From: CAWALV01 sp963782965
GTDB taxonomy: Bacteria; Actinomycetota; Actinomycetes; Acidothermales; Acidothermaceae
NCBI GenBank assembly: GCA_963782965.1
Contig: CAWALV010000002.1
Coordinates: 744,001-808,000, forward strand
Reading direction: 5' to 3'
DNA length: 64,000 bases
Shown piece by piece: positions 16,833 through 25,540 of this stretch. The position numbers and the translations under genes were made by a program. Position 1 is the stretch's first letter; every line of letters starts with the position of its first letter. The notes under the pieces are model-generated. The model saw nothing but the letters and a program-made list of their open reading frames with translations, was not told where the DNA came from and did not search any database.

Positions 16833-17467
16833 CCCAACTCGACGGCCGCGCGCGCGCGGAGCAGTCACGCGACCGTGCCCGCGTCGACCAGGCCGAGGTC
16901 GACCTGCCGCGGATCGAAGCCGCCGTCCGCGAGCTCTTGCTCGCGATCGGTGAGGACCCCGAACGCGACGGTCTCCAGGCGACGCCCCGACGTGTCGCGA
17001 AGGCCTACGCCGAGCAGTTCGCCGGCATGCGGCAGCGGCCCGAAGACGTGCTGACCACCGTCTTCGACGCCGAGCACGACGAGATGATCCTGGTTCGCGA
17101 CATCGAGGTGTACAGCACCTGCGAGCACCACCTGACGCCTTTCCACGGGGTCGCACACGTGGGGTACATCCCGAATGAGAAGGGCGAGATCACCGGCCTG
17201 TCGAAGATTGCCCGACTGGTCGACATGTTCGCCCGCCGCCCGCAGGTCCAGGAGCGGATGACCTCGCAGATTGCCGACGCCATGGTGAGCATCCTGCAGC
17301 CGCGAGGCGTCATCGTCGTCATCGAATGTGAACACCTGTGCATGTCTATGCGTGGGGTTCGCAAGCCAGGTGCTCGCACTGTCACGTCGGCAGTGCGCGG
17401 AGCCTTTCGTGACTCCGATCGCACGCGAGCGGAGGCGCTGCAGCTGATGTCGGGCGGAGCGCGCTGA
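16829..17467 (+). CDS. folE: GTP cyclohydrolase I
   Basis: 212 residues; ATG overlaps the ftsH stop by four bases. STCEHHLTPF and ECEHLCM provide the zinc ligands (Cys, His, Cys), and the GLSKIARLVD motif is conserved. The enzyme turns GTP into dihydroneopterin triphosphate, the first step of folate synthesis. It heads a run folE-(LysX-like)-folP-folB-folK-DUF3180, all joined by short gaps or overlaps, hence one transcript that probably begins at ftsH. Confidence 0.95.
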   Translation: MTQLDGRARAEQSRDRARVDQAEVDLPRIEAAVRELLLAIGEDPERDGLQATPRRVAKAYAEQFAGMRQRPEDVLTTVFDAEHDEMILVRDIEVYSTCEHHLTPFHGVAHVGYIPNEKGEITGLSKIARLVDMFARRPQVQERMTSQIADAMVSILQPRGVIVVIECEHLCMSMRGVRKPGARTVTSAVRGAFRDSDRTRAEALQLMSGGAR

Positions 17468-17471
17468 GGCC

Positions 17472-19286
17472 GTGGCCGCGCGCATGAAGATTCCGGCGGC
17501 CCCCGTCGAGGCGGGCGAGGCGCGGCCGGTCACGCCGGGCCGAACACCGGAGCGGCGGTCGAAGCGGCGCTGGGTGCCCGCCACCGCGGGCATCCTGACG
17601 TTCCTCGTGGGCGTGCGCGACATCGCCATCGTGGTGCGGCCGCACTTGTGGGAACGCGTCAAGGTGATCGAGCACGTCCTGCCTGGCAAGGTCAACACCG
17701 CGTTGATCCATGGCATCGCCGCTGCGGCTCTCGTCGTCGCGGGGGCGCTGCTCATCTTGTTGTCGCACGCTCTTCGGCGCCGCAAGCGCCGGGCCTGGCA
17801 AGCAGTCGTCGCCATCCTCGTCGTCGGCCTGGCCCTGCACCTGTTGCGCCGCCCGGACTTCGGCGACGCACAGACCTGGCTCCCGGTCGACCTCCTCTTG
17901 TTGGCAGCGCTGATCTACTACCGCGACGAGTTCTTCGCACGCGGCGACCCCACGACCCGGTGGCGAGCCCTCATCGCGTTCGTCGGTCTCGGTCTTTCGA
18001 GCTTCGTCCTCGGCGCCTTGCTGATCGAACTGCGGCCTCACGAGATCATCGGCTCTGTCAGCTTTCCTCGTGTGGCGCAACACGTCGCCTACGGCCTGGT
18101 CGGCATCACCGGTCCGCTGCGGTTCACCAGCGATCGCGCCGGCGATGTCGTCGCATCGACGCTGCTCGCGATGGGTGCGCTCACCGCGCTCACCACCGTC
18201 TATCTTCTCTTCCGGCCGGCCGAGCCGCGCGCGATGTTGGGTCCGGACGACGAAAGCCGCATCCGCGAGTTGCTCGCCAAGTACGGCGACCGCGACTCGC
18301 TCGGCTATTTCACGTTGCGTCGTGACAAGAGCGTCATCTGGTCACCCACGGGCAAGTCGTGCATCGGGTACCGCGTGCTTTCGGGGGTCATGCTGGCCAG
18401 CGGCGACCCGCTCGGCGACCCCGAAGCGTGGCCGGGCGCGATCAAGGCGTTCATGGCCGAGGCGGAACGGCACGCCTGGGTGCCCGCGGTGCTCGGGTGC
18501 AGCGAGCTCGGCGGCGAGATCTGGACCCGCGAGACCGGCATGGCCGCGCTCGAACTCGGCGACGAAGCCCTGGTCGACGTCTGCGACTTCAAACTCGAGG
18601 GTCGCAGCATGCGCAACGTTCGCCAGATGGTCAATCGCGTCGAGCGCGCGGGCTACTCGGCGTCCGCCTGCCGCGTTGGTGACCTCGATCCGTCGGTCAT
18701 CGCCGACTTCCGCGAGCAGGCCGCATCCTGGCGCGGGAGCGAGACGGAACGCGGCTTTTCCATGGCGCTCGGCCGTCTCGGTGAGCCCGCCGACGCCGAC
18801 TGCGTGGTGGTCGCGGCGAAGAAGGACGGCGCGTTGCGGGCGTTTCTGCATTTCGTGCCGTGGGGAGCCGATGGGCTGTCGCTCGACCTGATGCGGCGCG
18901 ATCGCAGCGCCGAGCCCGGGTTGAACGAGTACCTCATCACGACCGCGCTCGCGGCCTGCCCGGCGCTCGGCGTCCGGCGCATGTCGTTGAACTTCGCGGT
19001 GTTCCGGTCGGCGCTCGAGCGAGGTGGCCGGTTGGGTGCCGGCCCGGTGCTGCGAAGCTGGCGGGCGGTGCTGTTGTTCGCCTCACGGTGGTTCCAGATC
19101 GAGTCGTTGTACCGCTTCAACGCCAAGTTCCACCCGGAATGGTTGCCGCGCTACGTCCTGTTTCCGGCGACCAAGGACCTGCCCCGGATCGCCGTGGCGG
19201 CGTTGGAAGCGGAAGCCTTCATCGTGTGGCCGTTGCCGCGCGTCAAGCAATTGCGCTCCCTGCTGCGCCTCGGTCCGGCGGCGTGA
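17472..19286 (+). CDS. Membrane protein with phosphatidylglycerol lysyltransferase-like (DUF2156) domain
   Basis: 604 residues from GTG 17472 (ATG 17484 is an alternative). Six hydrophobic segments lie between ~40 and ~215, followed by a soluble DUF2156/MprF-type catalytic domain (~245-590) with DKSVIWSPTGKSCIGYRV, GDPLGDPEAW and ALRAFLHFVPWG. MprF and the N-terminal half of LysX transfer an aminoacyl group from tRNA to phosphatidylglycerol, giving resistance to cationic peptides. The lysyl-tRNA synthetase half of LysX is missing, but a normal lysS lies at 31.1 kb. It sits between folE (4-base gap) and folP (4-base overlap), so its expression is tied to folate synthesis. Specificity (Lys, Ala or other) is not evident. 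Confidence 0.8.
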   Translation: MAARMKIPAAPVEAGEARPVTPGRTPERRSKRRWVPATAGILTFLVGVRDIAIVVRPHLWERVKVIEHVLPGKVNTALIHGIAAAALVVAGALLILLSHALRRRKRRAWQAVVAILVVGLALHLLRRPDFGDAQTWLPVDLLLLAALIYYRDEFFARGDPTTRWRALIAFVGLGLSSFVLGALLIELRPHEIIGSVSFPRVAQHVAYGLVGITGPLRFTSDRAGDVVASTLLAMGALTALTTVYLLFRPAEPRAMLGPDDESRIRELLAKYGDRDSLGYFTLRRDKSVIWSPTGKSCIGYRVLSGVMLASGDPLGDPEAWPGAIKAFMAEAERHAWVPAVLGCSELGGEIWTRETGMAALELGDEALVDVCDFKLEGRSMRNVRQMVNRVERAGYSASACRVGDLDPSVIADFREQAASWRGSETERGFSMALGRLGEPADADCVVVAAKKDGALRAFLHFVPWGADGLSLDLMRRDRSAEPGLNEYLITTALAACPALGVRRMSLNFAVFRSALERGGRLGAGPVLRSWRAVLLFASRWFQIESLYRFNAKFHPEWLPRYVLFPATKDLPRIAVAALEAEAFIVWPLPRVKQLRSLLRLGPAA

Positions 19287-20149
19287 AGGACGGGCCCCCG
19301 CGCTATCCGCCCCTGACCGGGTTCCCCGATCTCGGGCGCTGCCGGGTCATGGGCGTGCTCAACGTCACACCAGACTCCTTCTCCGACGGCGGTCAATGGT
19401 TCGACGCGCAACGTGCTGCCGACCACGGTCGTGAGCTCTTCGCGGCAGGCGTCGACATCGTCGACGTCGGCGGAGAATCGACCCGACCGGGTGCGTTGCG
19501 CATCGACCCCGAGGAAGAGTTACGGCGGGTGCTGCCGGTGGTGCGGGCGCTGTCGGCGTCCGGCCCGGTGAGCATCGACACGATGCGGGCGGACGTCGCC
19601 AAGGAGGCGGTCGACGCAGGCGCGACGCTGGTGAACGACGTCAGCGGTGGGCTGGCCGACCCGGCGATGGTGCCGTTCGTCGCGGCCTCCGGCGTGCCGT
19701 ACGTCGCGATGCACTGGCGCGGTCACAGCTCGGACATGCAGGAACGGGCACACTACGACGACGTGGTGGACGACGTCCGGCGCGAACTGTCGGAGCGGAT
19801 CGACAAGATCGTGGCTGCCGGTGCCGACCCCGAGCAAGTGGTGCTCGACCCCGGCATCGGCTTCGCGAAGCGGCCGGAGACCGGCCACAACTGGGCGTTG
19901 TTGAAGCATCTCGACTGCTTGGCCGAACTCGGCCGCCCGATCCTCGTCGGTGCGTCGCGCAAGGCGTTCCTGGGCCGGCTGCTCGCCGCCCCCGACGGCA
20001 CACCGCGGCCCCCGATGGAGCGCGACCACGCGAGTTCGGCCGTCACCGCCTTGGTTGCCGCGGCCGGTGCGTGGTGCGTTCGCGTACACGCAGCGCCGGC
20101 CGACGTCGACGCCGTCCGGGTCGCCGCCCGTTGGCGGGCGGAACCGTGA
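19283..20149 (+). CDS. folP: Dihydropteroate synthase
   Basis: 288 residues from GTG 19283, which overlaps the preceding stop; the longer open frame upstream lies inside that gene. Motifs: MGVLNVTPDSFSDGG, DVGGESTRPGA, DPGIGFAKRPETGHNW and LVGASRKAFLG, the pterin- and pABA-binding loops. It condenses p-aminobenzoate with 6-hydroxymethyl-dihydropterin diphosphate and is the sulfonamide target. Confidence 0.94.
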   Translation: MKDGPPRYPPLTGFPDLGRCRVMGVLNVTPDSFSDGGQWFDAQRAADHGRELFAAGVDIVDVGGESTRPGALRIDPEEELRRVLPVVRALSASGPVSIDTMRADVAKEAVDAGATLVNDVSGGLADPAMVPFVAASGVPYVAMHWRGHSSDMQERAHYDDVVDDVRRELSERIDKIVAAGADPEQVVLDPGIGFAKRPETGHNWALLKHLDCLAELGRPILVGASRKAFLGRLLAAPDGTPRPPMERDHASSAVTALVAAAGAWCVRVHAAPADVDAVRVAARWRAEP

Positions 20150-20517
20150 GCGATCGCATCGAGGTGCGCGGCCTGCGGCTGCGCGGCCGGCACGGCGTGT
20201 TCGAGCACGAGCGCCGAGACGGCCAGGAGTTCGTGGTCGACGTCGCGCTCGCTACCGACACCGCGGCCGCCGCGTCGTCCGACGACCTCGCCGACACCGT
20301 CGACTACGGCGAGCTGGCGGGCCGTATCGCGGCGGTGGTCGGGGGCGAGCCCGTGAACCTGCTCGAGACGCTGGCCGAGCGCATTGCCGCGGTCTGCCTC
20401 GACGACATGAGGGTGCGGTCGGTCGAGGTGACCGTGCACAAGCCGTCGGCGCCGATCGAGCTGGCGTTCGACGACGTGGTGGTGAGCATCGTCCGGTCGA
20501 GAGCGGCCGATGGCTAG
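20146..20517 (+). CDS. folB: Dihydroneopterin aldolase
   Basis: 123 residues from GTG 20146, overlapping the folP stop by four bases. GLRLRGRHGVFEHER, the Tyr of DTVDYGELA and EVTVHKPSAPI are family signatures. It cleaves dihydroneopterin to 6-hydroxymethyl-dihydropterin and glycolaldehyde. The last eight bases overlap folK. Confidence 0.93.
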   Translation: MSDRIEVRGLRLRGRHGVFEHERRDGQEFVVDVALATDTAAAASSDDLADTVDYGELAGRIAAVVGGEPVNLLETLAERIAAVCLDDMRVRSVEVTVHKPSAPIELAFDDVVVSIVRSRAADG

Positions 20518-21025
20518 GGTCGTGCTGGCCCTCGGGGCCAACCTCGGTGATCGTGCGGCAACACTGCGGCGCACGGTGGCCGCCGTCGCGGAGGCCGCGC
20601 AGGTCGTCGCCGTCTCAGCGATCTACGAGACGGCGCCGGTGGGCGGCCCACCGCAGGACGACTACTACAACGCCGTCGTGATCGCGCAGACGCCACTCTC
20701 GCCGCGCGAGGTGCTCGCAGTGGCCCACCGCATCGAGGCGGATTCCGGCCGCACGCGACAGGTCAGATGGGGTCCGCGCACCCTCGACATCGACGTGATC
20801 GCCTACGACGACGTGGTGAGCGACGACGCCGACCTGACGTTGCCGCATCCTCGCGCGCACGAGCGGGCGTTCGTGCTCGTGCCATGGCTCGACGCCGATC
20901 CCGCCGCGGTGCTACCCGGCCGGGGACCCGTCCGACGGCTTCTCGATACGGTCGATGTGACGGGAGTACGCCGGCTGGTGGCCCCGGCCTCGACCGTGCC
21001 CGGCGACCGCGAGGGAGGAGAGTGA
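20510..21025 (+). CDS. folK: 6-hydroxymethyl-dihydropterin pyrophosphokinase
   Basis: 171 residues, ATG 20510 inside the folB end. LALGANLGDR, YETAPVG, RWGPRTLDIDVIAYDD and LPHPRAHERAFVLVPW are the HPPK signatures, including the two Asp residues that bind Mg2+-ATP. It makes the diphosphate used by FolP. The stop overlaps the DUF3180 start. Confidence 0.94.
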   Translation: MARVVLALGANLGDRAATLRRTVAAVAEAAQVVAVSAIYETAPVGGPPQDDYYNAVVIAQTPLSPREVLAVAHRIEADSGRTRQVRWGPRTLDIDVIAYDDVVSDDADLTLPHPRAHERAFVLVPWLDADPAAVLPGRGPVRRLLDTVDVTGVRRLVAPASTVPGDREGGE

Positions 21026-21504
21026 AGCCGACCCGCATTTCCGTACTCGTTGCATCAGCCGTGCTGGTGGGCGTGGTCAGCTGGCTCGTCGTCCAGCAGG
21101 CGTACGACTCGCTGCCACCGCTGTCGAGCTACGGGCCGATCACCCTCGGCTTGCTCGCCATCGCCGAGTTCGGGTTCGCGCTGTCGATCCGGCGCCGGTT
21201 GCGCAACCCCGCCCCCGGCCACCGGCTGGAGCCGCTGTTCGTACTCCGGCTGGCCGTACTGGCGAAGGCGAGCAGTCACGCCGCCGCCGTCGTGGCGGGC
21301 GTGTACGCGGGATTCCTCGGCTACACGCTGCCGAACTCCGGGAAGGGCCGAATCACCACCGACACTCGGGCGAGCGCGATCAGTTTGGGCGTTTCCCTCG
21401 CCCTCGTCGCGGCTGCACTGTTCTTGGAGTACAGCTGCCGGGTGCCTCGCCCGCCCGAGGATCGCGACGCCGACCATGCCGGCAGCGGCACGCGGTTCAG
21501 CTGA
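21022..21504 (+). CDS. DUF3180 membrane protein
   Basis: 160 residues from GTG 21022 with GGGAGGAG just upstream. Four hydrophobic segments (about 7-28, 38-56, 78-105, 123-145) separated by short charged loops. Conserved directly after folK in actinobacteria; function unknown. Its last codons and stop (RFS-stop) are formed by the palindrome at 21491-21510, so the original C-terminus may have been altered. Confidence 0.82.
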   Translation: MKPTRISVLVASAVLVGVVSWLVVQQAYDSLPPLSSYGPITLGLLAIAEFGFALSIRRRLRNPAPGHRLEPLFVLRLAVLAKASSHAAAVVAGVYAGFLGYTLPNSGKGRITTDTRASAISLGVSLALVAAALFLEYSCRVPRPPEDRDADHAGSGTRFS

Positions 21505-21510
21505 ACCGCG
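21491..21510. repeat. 20-base perfect palindrome, left copy
   Basis: CGCGGTTCAGCTGAACCGCG reads the same on both strands. It overlaps the DUF3180 stop codon. Eighteen of its bases recur at 23448-23465, on the other side of the DUF1801 and DUF222-HNH genes. Confidence 0.9.
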
Positions 21511-21631
21511 CCTCCTTGCCGCAGCCGCACCCGACCCGATCAGCATCGAAGAAGCGGCCGGACGCCGTCGCCGCCTAGCCTGGTGACGACAGTCGGCGTC
21601 GCCGAGAGCTCAGCGTTGAAAGGCAGCCGCT

Positions 21632-22069
21632 ATGCCCGCGAAGACTTCGAAGACCAAGCCGGAGAGCTTCAGCGCAGAGGAGCGCGCCGCGATGAAGCAG
21701 CGGGCCGCCGAGCTGAAGGCCGAGGCCAAGAAGGCCGATGGCCTGCAAGCGGTGCTCGATGCCATCGCAGGGATGGCGCCGGAAGACCGCAAGCTGGCCG
21801 AGCACGTACACAAGGCGATCACCAAGGCCGCGCCGGAGCTTGCGCCGAAAACCTGGTACGGGATGCCCGCCTACGCGAACGCCGATGGCAAGGTGGTCGT
21901 CTTCTTCCAGGATGCGGGCAAGTTCAAGTACCGCTATTCGACGCTGGGCTTTCAGGAGGCAGCCAACCTCGACGACGGCGACATCTGGCCCGTGGCGTAC
22001 GCGCTCCAGAAGTGGAGCCCCGCGGTGGAGAAGAAGGTCATCGGATTAGTCAGGGCCGCCCTTTCCTGA
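21632..22069 (+). CDS. DUF1801 (YdhG/iron-chaperone-like) protein
   Basis: 145 residues. A Lys/Ala-rich N-terminal helix (~1-45) precedes the YdhG-like fold with KTWYGMPAYANADGKVVVFFQ and FKYRYSTLGFQ. The family has structures but no firm biochemical role; frataxin-like iron binding has been suggested. The stop lies 24 bases inside the convergent DUF222-HNH gene. It is absent from this position in the order I remember for related genomes, so it may have arrived with its neighbour. Confidence 0.75.
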   Translation: MPAKTSKTKPESFSAEERAAMKQRAAELKAEAKKADGLQAVLDAIAGMAPEDRKLAEHVHKAITKAAPELAPKTWYGMPAYANADGKVVVFFQDAGKFKYRYSTLGFQEAANLDDGDIWPVAYALQKWSPAVEKKVIGLVRAALS

Positions 22070-23407
22070 TGCGGCAGCCGCTCGTCGCGACGGAGCCGGG
22101 TTGTTGCGTTCGGCGTATCGGTGTTGCGCGAGTACCGCAACCGCGTAGTGGCGATCGAGCCTTTCGCCTCTCCATCTCGTCGTCGCTGCACCGGCCGCGA
22201 CGCCCGGGTACTCGCGGTGGACTGACGACGGGTCGGGCTTGGCCTCAGGCCCCGGCGGCATGGGCGCGGTCGGTACGGGCGTGCCGTCGGCGAGGGTGAA
22301 CGTGAAGTTGGCGCCGCCGCTCGTGCCGATCGCGTAGACGCCGTCGTGGTGTGCAGCGTGGTGCGGGCGGCACAACAAGACGAGGTTGTCCATGTCCGTG
22401 CGGCCGCCCTCGATCCAGTGGACGCGGTGATGCGCATGCAAATCGCGCGTGTTGCTGCACCCGGGATAGGCGCAGTGGCCGCCGTGCCTGATCAGCAACG
22501 CCCGGTACTGCCGCTCGGTGACCAGGCGGTGTGATCGCCCCACGTCGAGCACGGTTCCGGCACCGTCGCGCAGCACAGTTCGAATCCGGCCCGCGCACAG
22601 TAGGCGTTTCACGACGTGCGGTGGCAGTCCAGGCCCGTTCGCGATTCGTGCCGGCGGCGCGCCAGGGAGCTGGTCTGCCTGAAGATGGACGACGACTGCT
22701 GCGTGCTCGTCGTCGCGCAACTCGCGCGGCCGGCGTGGTTGCTCGCCTTCGCGGTCGTTGAGCGCGGCCAGTCCGATCTCGGCCAGGCGCACGAGCGCAT
22801 CGGTTTCGGACAGGGCCTCTGCCTGTGCGACTTTCTTGACGGCGGCTGCGACGAGAGAACCGCGCTCGGGATCGAGTCGAGCGCTCAGCCGCCAGGTCGA
22901 GTCGTCGTTCCATGCGTACCGCACGTACTCGCGCTCATCGCGGGAACCGGGATTCTCGGCGTCCTCGACCGTGCGCAGGCCGCGCACGACCGTCTCGAGG
23001 TGGCCGACAGTCCCGTGCTCGGCTACATCGATGAGGTGGTCGACGAGTTGATGCTCGGCGGGCTTTGCGCACCGACTGATCGCGCGCGCGTGCGAGTAGG
23101 AAAGCCGACCCGCCGTCATTTCCGCCGCCAGCCTTTCGTGAGCGGCCAGCGCGCGGGCCACCCGGACGTGGTCGCGGGCCGTTCGCGCTGCGAGCCCGCA
23201 CGAGTAGGACAGCCAGTGCGCGGTCGAGGGAAAGCCGAAACGAACGAAGGCCTGGCGGCCGTCGAACTCGGCGATCAGCAACAGCCAGTGACACGTCGCC
23301 GCGGACAGCTTGCCCGCGTAGGCGATGATGCGCTCACCGAGCTCGTCGATATTGGGCTCGCCGATGGAGTTGCACGCGGGCTTGGTGGGAGTCGATTCGA
23401 TCGTCAT
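22046..23407 (-). CDS. DUF222 (13E12-repeat) HNH endonuclease-like protein
   Basis: 453 residues. The N-terminal DUF222 helical domain spans ~15-300 (RFGFPSTAHWLSYSCGLAARTA, shown here only by its key FGF and LAARTA elements). The HNH domain near 320-375 has GHCAYPGCSNTRDLHAHHRVHW, again with Cys pairs and the HHR/HW core, followed by NLVLLCRPHHAAHH. These proteins are abundant repeated elements in actinobacteria, including REP13E12 in M. tuberculosis, and are thought to be homing-type nucleases. The ribosome site is weak. Bracketed with DUF1801 by two identical palindromes. Confidence 0.88.
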   Translation of the reverse strand: MTIESTPTKPACNSIGEPNIDELGERIIAYAGKLSAATCHWLLLIAEFDGRQAFVRFGFPSTAHWLSYSCGLAARTARDHVRVARALAAHERLAAEMTAGRLSYSHARAISRCAKPAEHQLVDHLIDVAEHGTVGHLETVVRGLRTVEDAENPGSRDEREYVRYAWNDDSTWRLSARLDPERGSLVAAAVKKVAQAEALSETDALVRLAEIGLAALNDREGEQPRRPRELRDDEHAAVVVHLQADQLPGAPPARIANGPGLPPHVVKRLLCAGRIRTVLRDGAGTVLDVGRSHRLVTERQYRALLIRHGGHCAYPGCSNTRDLHAHHRVHWIEGGRTDMDNLVLLCRPHHAAHHDGVYAIGTSGGANFTFTLADGTPVPTAPMPPGPEAKPDPSSVHREYPGVAAGAATTRWRGERLDRHYAVAVLAQHRYAERNNPAPSRRAAAASGKGGPD

Positions 23408-23447
23408 GCCGGGACGCTAACCACGCCCGGTGACCCTTTCTCGGTTT

Positions 23448-23465
23448 CGCGGTTCAGCTGAACCG
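23448..23465. repeat. Palindrome, right copy
   Basis: CGCGGTTCAGCTGAACCG, identical to 21491-21508; the inner 16 bases are a perfect palindrome. It lies between the divergent DUF222-HNH and PH-domain genes. Confidence 0.9.
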
Positions 23466-23532
23466 TCGCTGTGGAAAGGTCTGGTGCTTCCAGACGCACC
23501 TGTCGACGCCACCGCTCGGCTAACCTGCCGGT

Positions 23533-24036
23533 ATGGACTCGTCGGTGATGGCGCATGTGTTCGCACCGCCGGAGCACAGCTGGGTGCGGGTTTCACCAAA
23601 GCTGCCTGCGATGCGGCGGAGCGTGCTCCTCGCTTTCGCGTCGCTGGTGGCCGTCGCGCTGCTCGCGGCAGCGCTGGCCGGTGGCGCGGCGCTCGTCGCG
23701 GTGATCGGCGTCCCGCTTGTCGTTGTGCTTGCCGGTGCGGCGTACGTCGCGATCGGCCGCAACTACCTGTCGTGGGGATACGCCGAGCGCGCAGAGGACC
23801 TGCTCGTCACCCGCGGTGTGATGTTTCGCCGGCTCGTCGTCGTCCCGTACGGGCGCATGCAGCTGGTCGACGTCGTCGCCGGGCCGATCGAGCGGGCGTT
23901 CGGGATCGCGACCGTGCGGTTGCACACCGCCGCGGCCGGCACCGAGGCGCACGTTCGCGGGTTGTTACCGGACGAGGCCGCCCGGCTGCGCGACCGGCTG
24001 ACCGCGCTGGGCGAAGCTCGTTCGGCGGGGTTGTGA
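23533..24036 (+). CDS. PH-domain membrane protein (YdbS-like)
   Basis: 167 residues. Two membrane segments (about 35-55 and 57-78) are followed by one bacterial PH-like domain (bPH2) with VTRGVMFRRLVVVPYGRMQ and GIATVRLHTAA. This is the small partner of YdbS/YdbT-type pairs; in Bacillus such pairs affect resistance to envelope-active compounds. The stop overlaps the start of the larger PH protein by four bases, so the two are made together. Confidence 0.83.
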   Translation: MDSSVMAHVFAPPEHSWVRVSPKLPAMRRSVLLAFASLVAVALLAAALAGGAALVAVIGVPLVVVLAGAAYVAIGRNYLSWGYAERAEDLLVTRGVMFRRLVVVPYGRMQLVDVVAGPIERAFGIATVRLHTAAAGTEAHVRGLLPDEAARLRDRLTALGEARSAGL

Positions 24037-25391
24037 CCGCCGAGGTCGACTCGAGTCCGCAGCTGCCCGCCCGGGCGCGCAGTGGCCGGCTCCATCCGCT
24101 CTCGCCGATCGTGCGCGCGGGCCGCGTGCTCGTGTCGCTCGCCGCCGTCGTCGTATACAACCTTCGCAGCGTCCACGAGTTCGGACGCTGGCTGCTGCCC
24201 GTCGCAGCCGGCATTTTCGTGCTCGCCGTCATCGGCGGCTACGTGTCCTGGGCGTTTCGGCGGTACCACATCGCGGACGGCGACGTGCGGGTCGAATCCG
24301 GCGTGCTGGTGCGGCGGTCGCGTCGCGTTCGGATCGACCGGTTGCAGGCGATCGACATCGTGCAGCCGCTTTTCGCACGGGCGCTCGGTCTCGCCGAACT
24401 GAAGCTCGACATGGCGGGCGGCGAGCACGGGCGCGTTGCGCTGGCCTACCTGCCGTTGCATGAGGCGCAGGCGTTACGCGCTTCGCTGCTGGCGATGGCG
24501 GCCGGTCTCGACCATCGCACACCGGAGGCGCCCGAGCAGGCGCTGGCCAAGTGCAGCGGGGGCGCGATCGTGGGTGGTGCGCTGCTGTCGACGCCGAACC
24601 TGTTCGGTCTCGCAGTCGTCGTCGCGATTCTCGTCGTGGCGGTGGTCACGCGCGTGCCGGGGTTGGCGGCGGGCTTGCTCGCACCGGTCATCGCCATCGG
24701 TGCCGGAGTCTGGCGGGAAATCCAACTGCACTTCGGCTTCTCGGTGGCCGATTCGCCCGACGGGGTGCGGCTTCGGCACGGGCTGTTCGAGACCAGAGCG
24801 CAGACCGTGCCACCTGGGCGCGTGCAGGCCATCCGCATCGTGCAGCCGCTGCTGTGGCGCCCGTTCGGCTGGGTGCGGCTCGAATCCAACATCGCCGGTT
24901 ACGCGGGCCACCGCGCGAACGAAGGCGAGCACCACAACTCCACGCTGTTGGCGGTCGGCAGCCGTGACCAAGCTTTGCTCGTCCTCAGCCGCGTCTTGCC
25001 GGGGATCGACGTCGACGCCGTAAGTCTGAGCCGCGTGCCGGCCCGGGCCTGGGTTCGCTCGCCGTTGCGGTGGTGGACGTTTCGCGCCGGCGCCGACGAG
25101 CACCTGTTCGTCACGAAGAGCGGCTGGCTCACCCGATCGTTCGTCGCCATCCGCCACGAGAAGGTGCAGAGCGTGCGGTTGTCGGTCGGCCCCATCGAGC
25201 GCCTGCTCGGCCTCGGCACCGTCGAGCTGCACTCGACGAAGGGTCCGGCCCGGGTCGTGGCAGAAGGGCGCGATGCGACCGAAGCCCGGGCGATGCTCGA
25301 CACCGAGGCGCAACGGGCGCGGCACGGCCGGGCGAGCGCGGCACCGGAGCGCTGGATGCTCGCGTCACGACCGGAGCCCGCCACCGGCTGA
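24033..25391 (+). CDS. Multi-PH-domain membrane protein (YdbT-like)
   Basis: 452 residues from GTG 24033. Membrane segment pairs near 28-72 and 185-225 alternate with three bPH2 domains (about 75-155, 235-310 and 355-425), each with the pattern (V/L)xxRxxxVxxxRVQ-IxIVQPLxxR. The third domain ends with ATEARAMLD. Its stop codon is supplied by the first unit of the downstream tandem repeat. The function is probably membrane stress related by analogy to YdbT; no enzymatic motif is seen. Confidence 0.83.
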   Translation: MTAEVDSSPQLPARARSGRLHPLSPIVRAGRVLVSLAAVVVYNLRSVHEFGRWLLPVAAGIFVLAVIGGYVSWAFRRYHIADGDVRVESGVLVRRSRRVRIDRLQAIDIVQPLFARALGLAELKLDMAGGEHGRVALAYLPLHEAQALRASLLAMAAGLDHRTPEAPEQALAKCSGGAIVGGALLSTPNLFGLAVVVAILVVAVVTRVPGLAAGLLAPVIAIGAGVWREIQLHFGFSVADSPDGVRLRHGLFETRAQTVPPGRVQAIRIVQPLLWRPFGWVRLESNIAGYAGHRANEGEHHNSTLLAVGSRDQALLVLSRVLPGIDVDAVSLSRVPARAWVRSPLRWWTFRAGADEHLFVTKSGWLTRSFVAIRHEKVQSVRLSVGPIERLLGLGTVELHSTKGPARVVAEGRDATEARAMLDTEAQRARHGRASAAPERWMLASRPEPATG

Positions 25392-25468
25392 CCGGCGCTG
25401 ACCGGCGCTGACCAGCGCGGTGACCAGCGCGGTGACCAGCGCGGTGACCAGCGCGGTGACCAGCGCGG
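25389..25468. repeat. Short tandem repeat after the PH-domain operon
   Basis: Two copies of TGACCGGCGC (25389, 25399) followed by five perfect copies of TGACCAGCGCGG (25409-25468). Each unit starts with TGA, and the first gives the stop of the PH gene. Confidence 0.92.
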
Positions 25469-25540
25469 TGAGCGCCGTTGGCGGCGGCCAAGTACGCTCG
25501 GGTACGTCCGGTACCCCTGCGAGGACTGGAACACGTCCAT

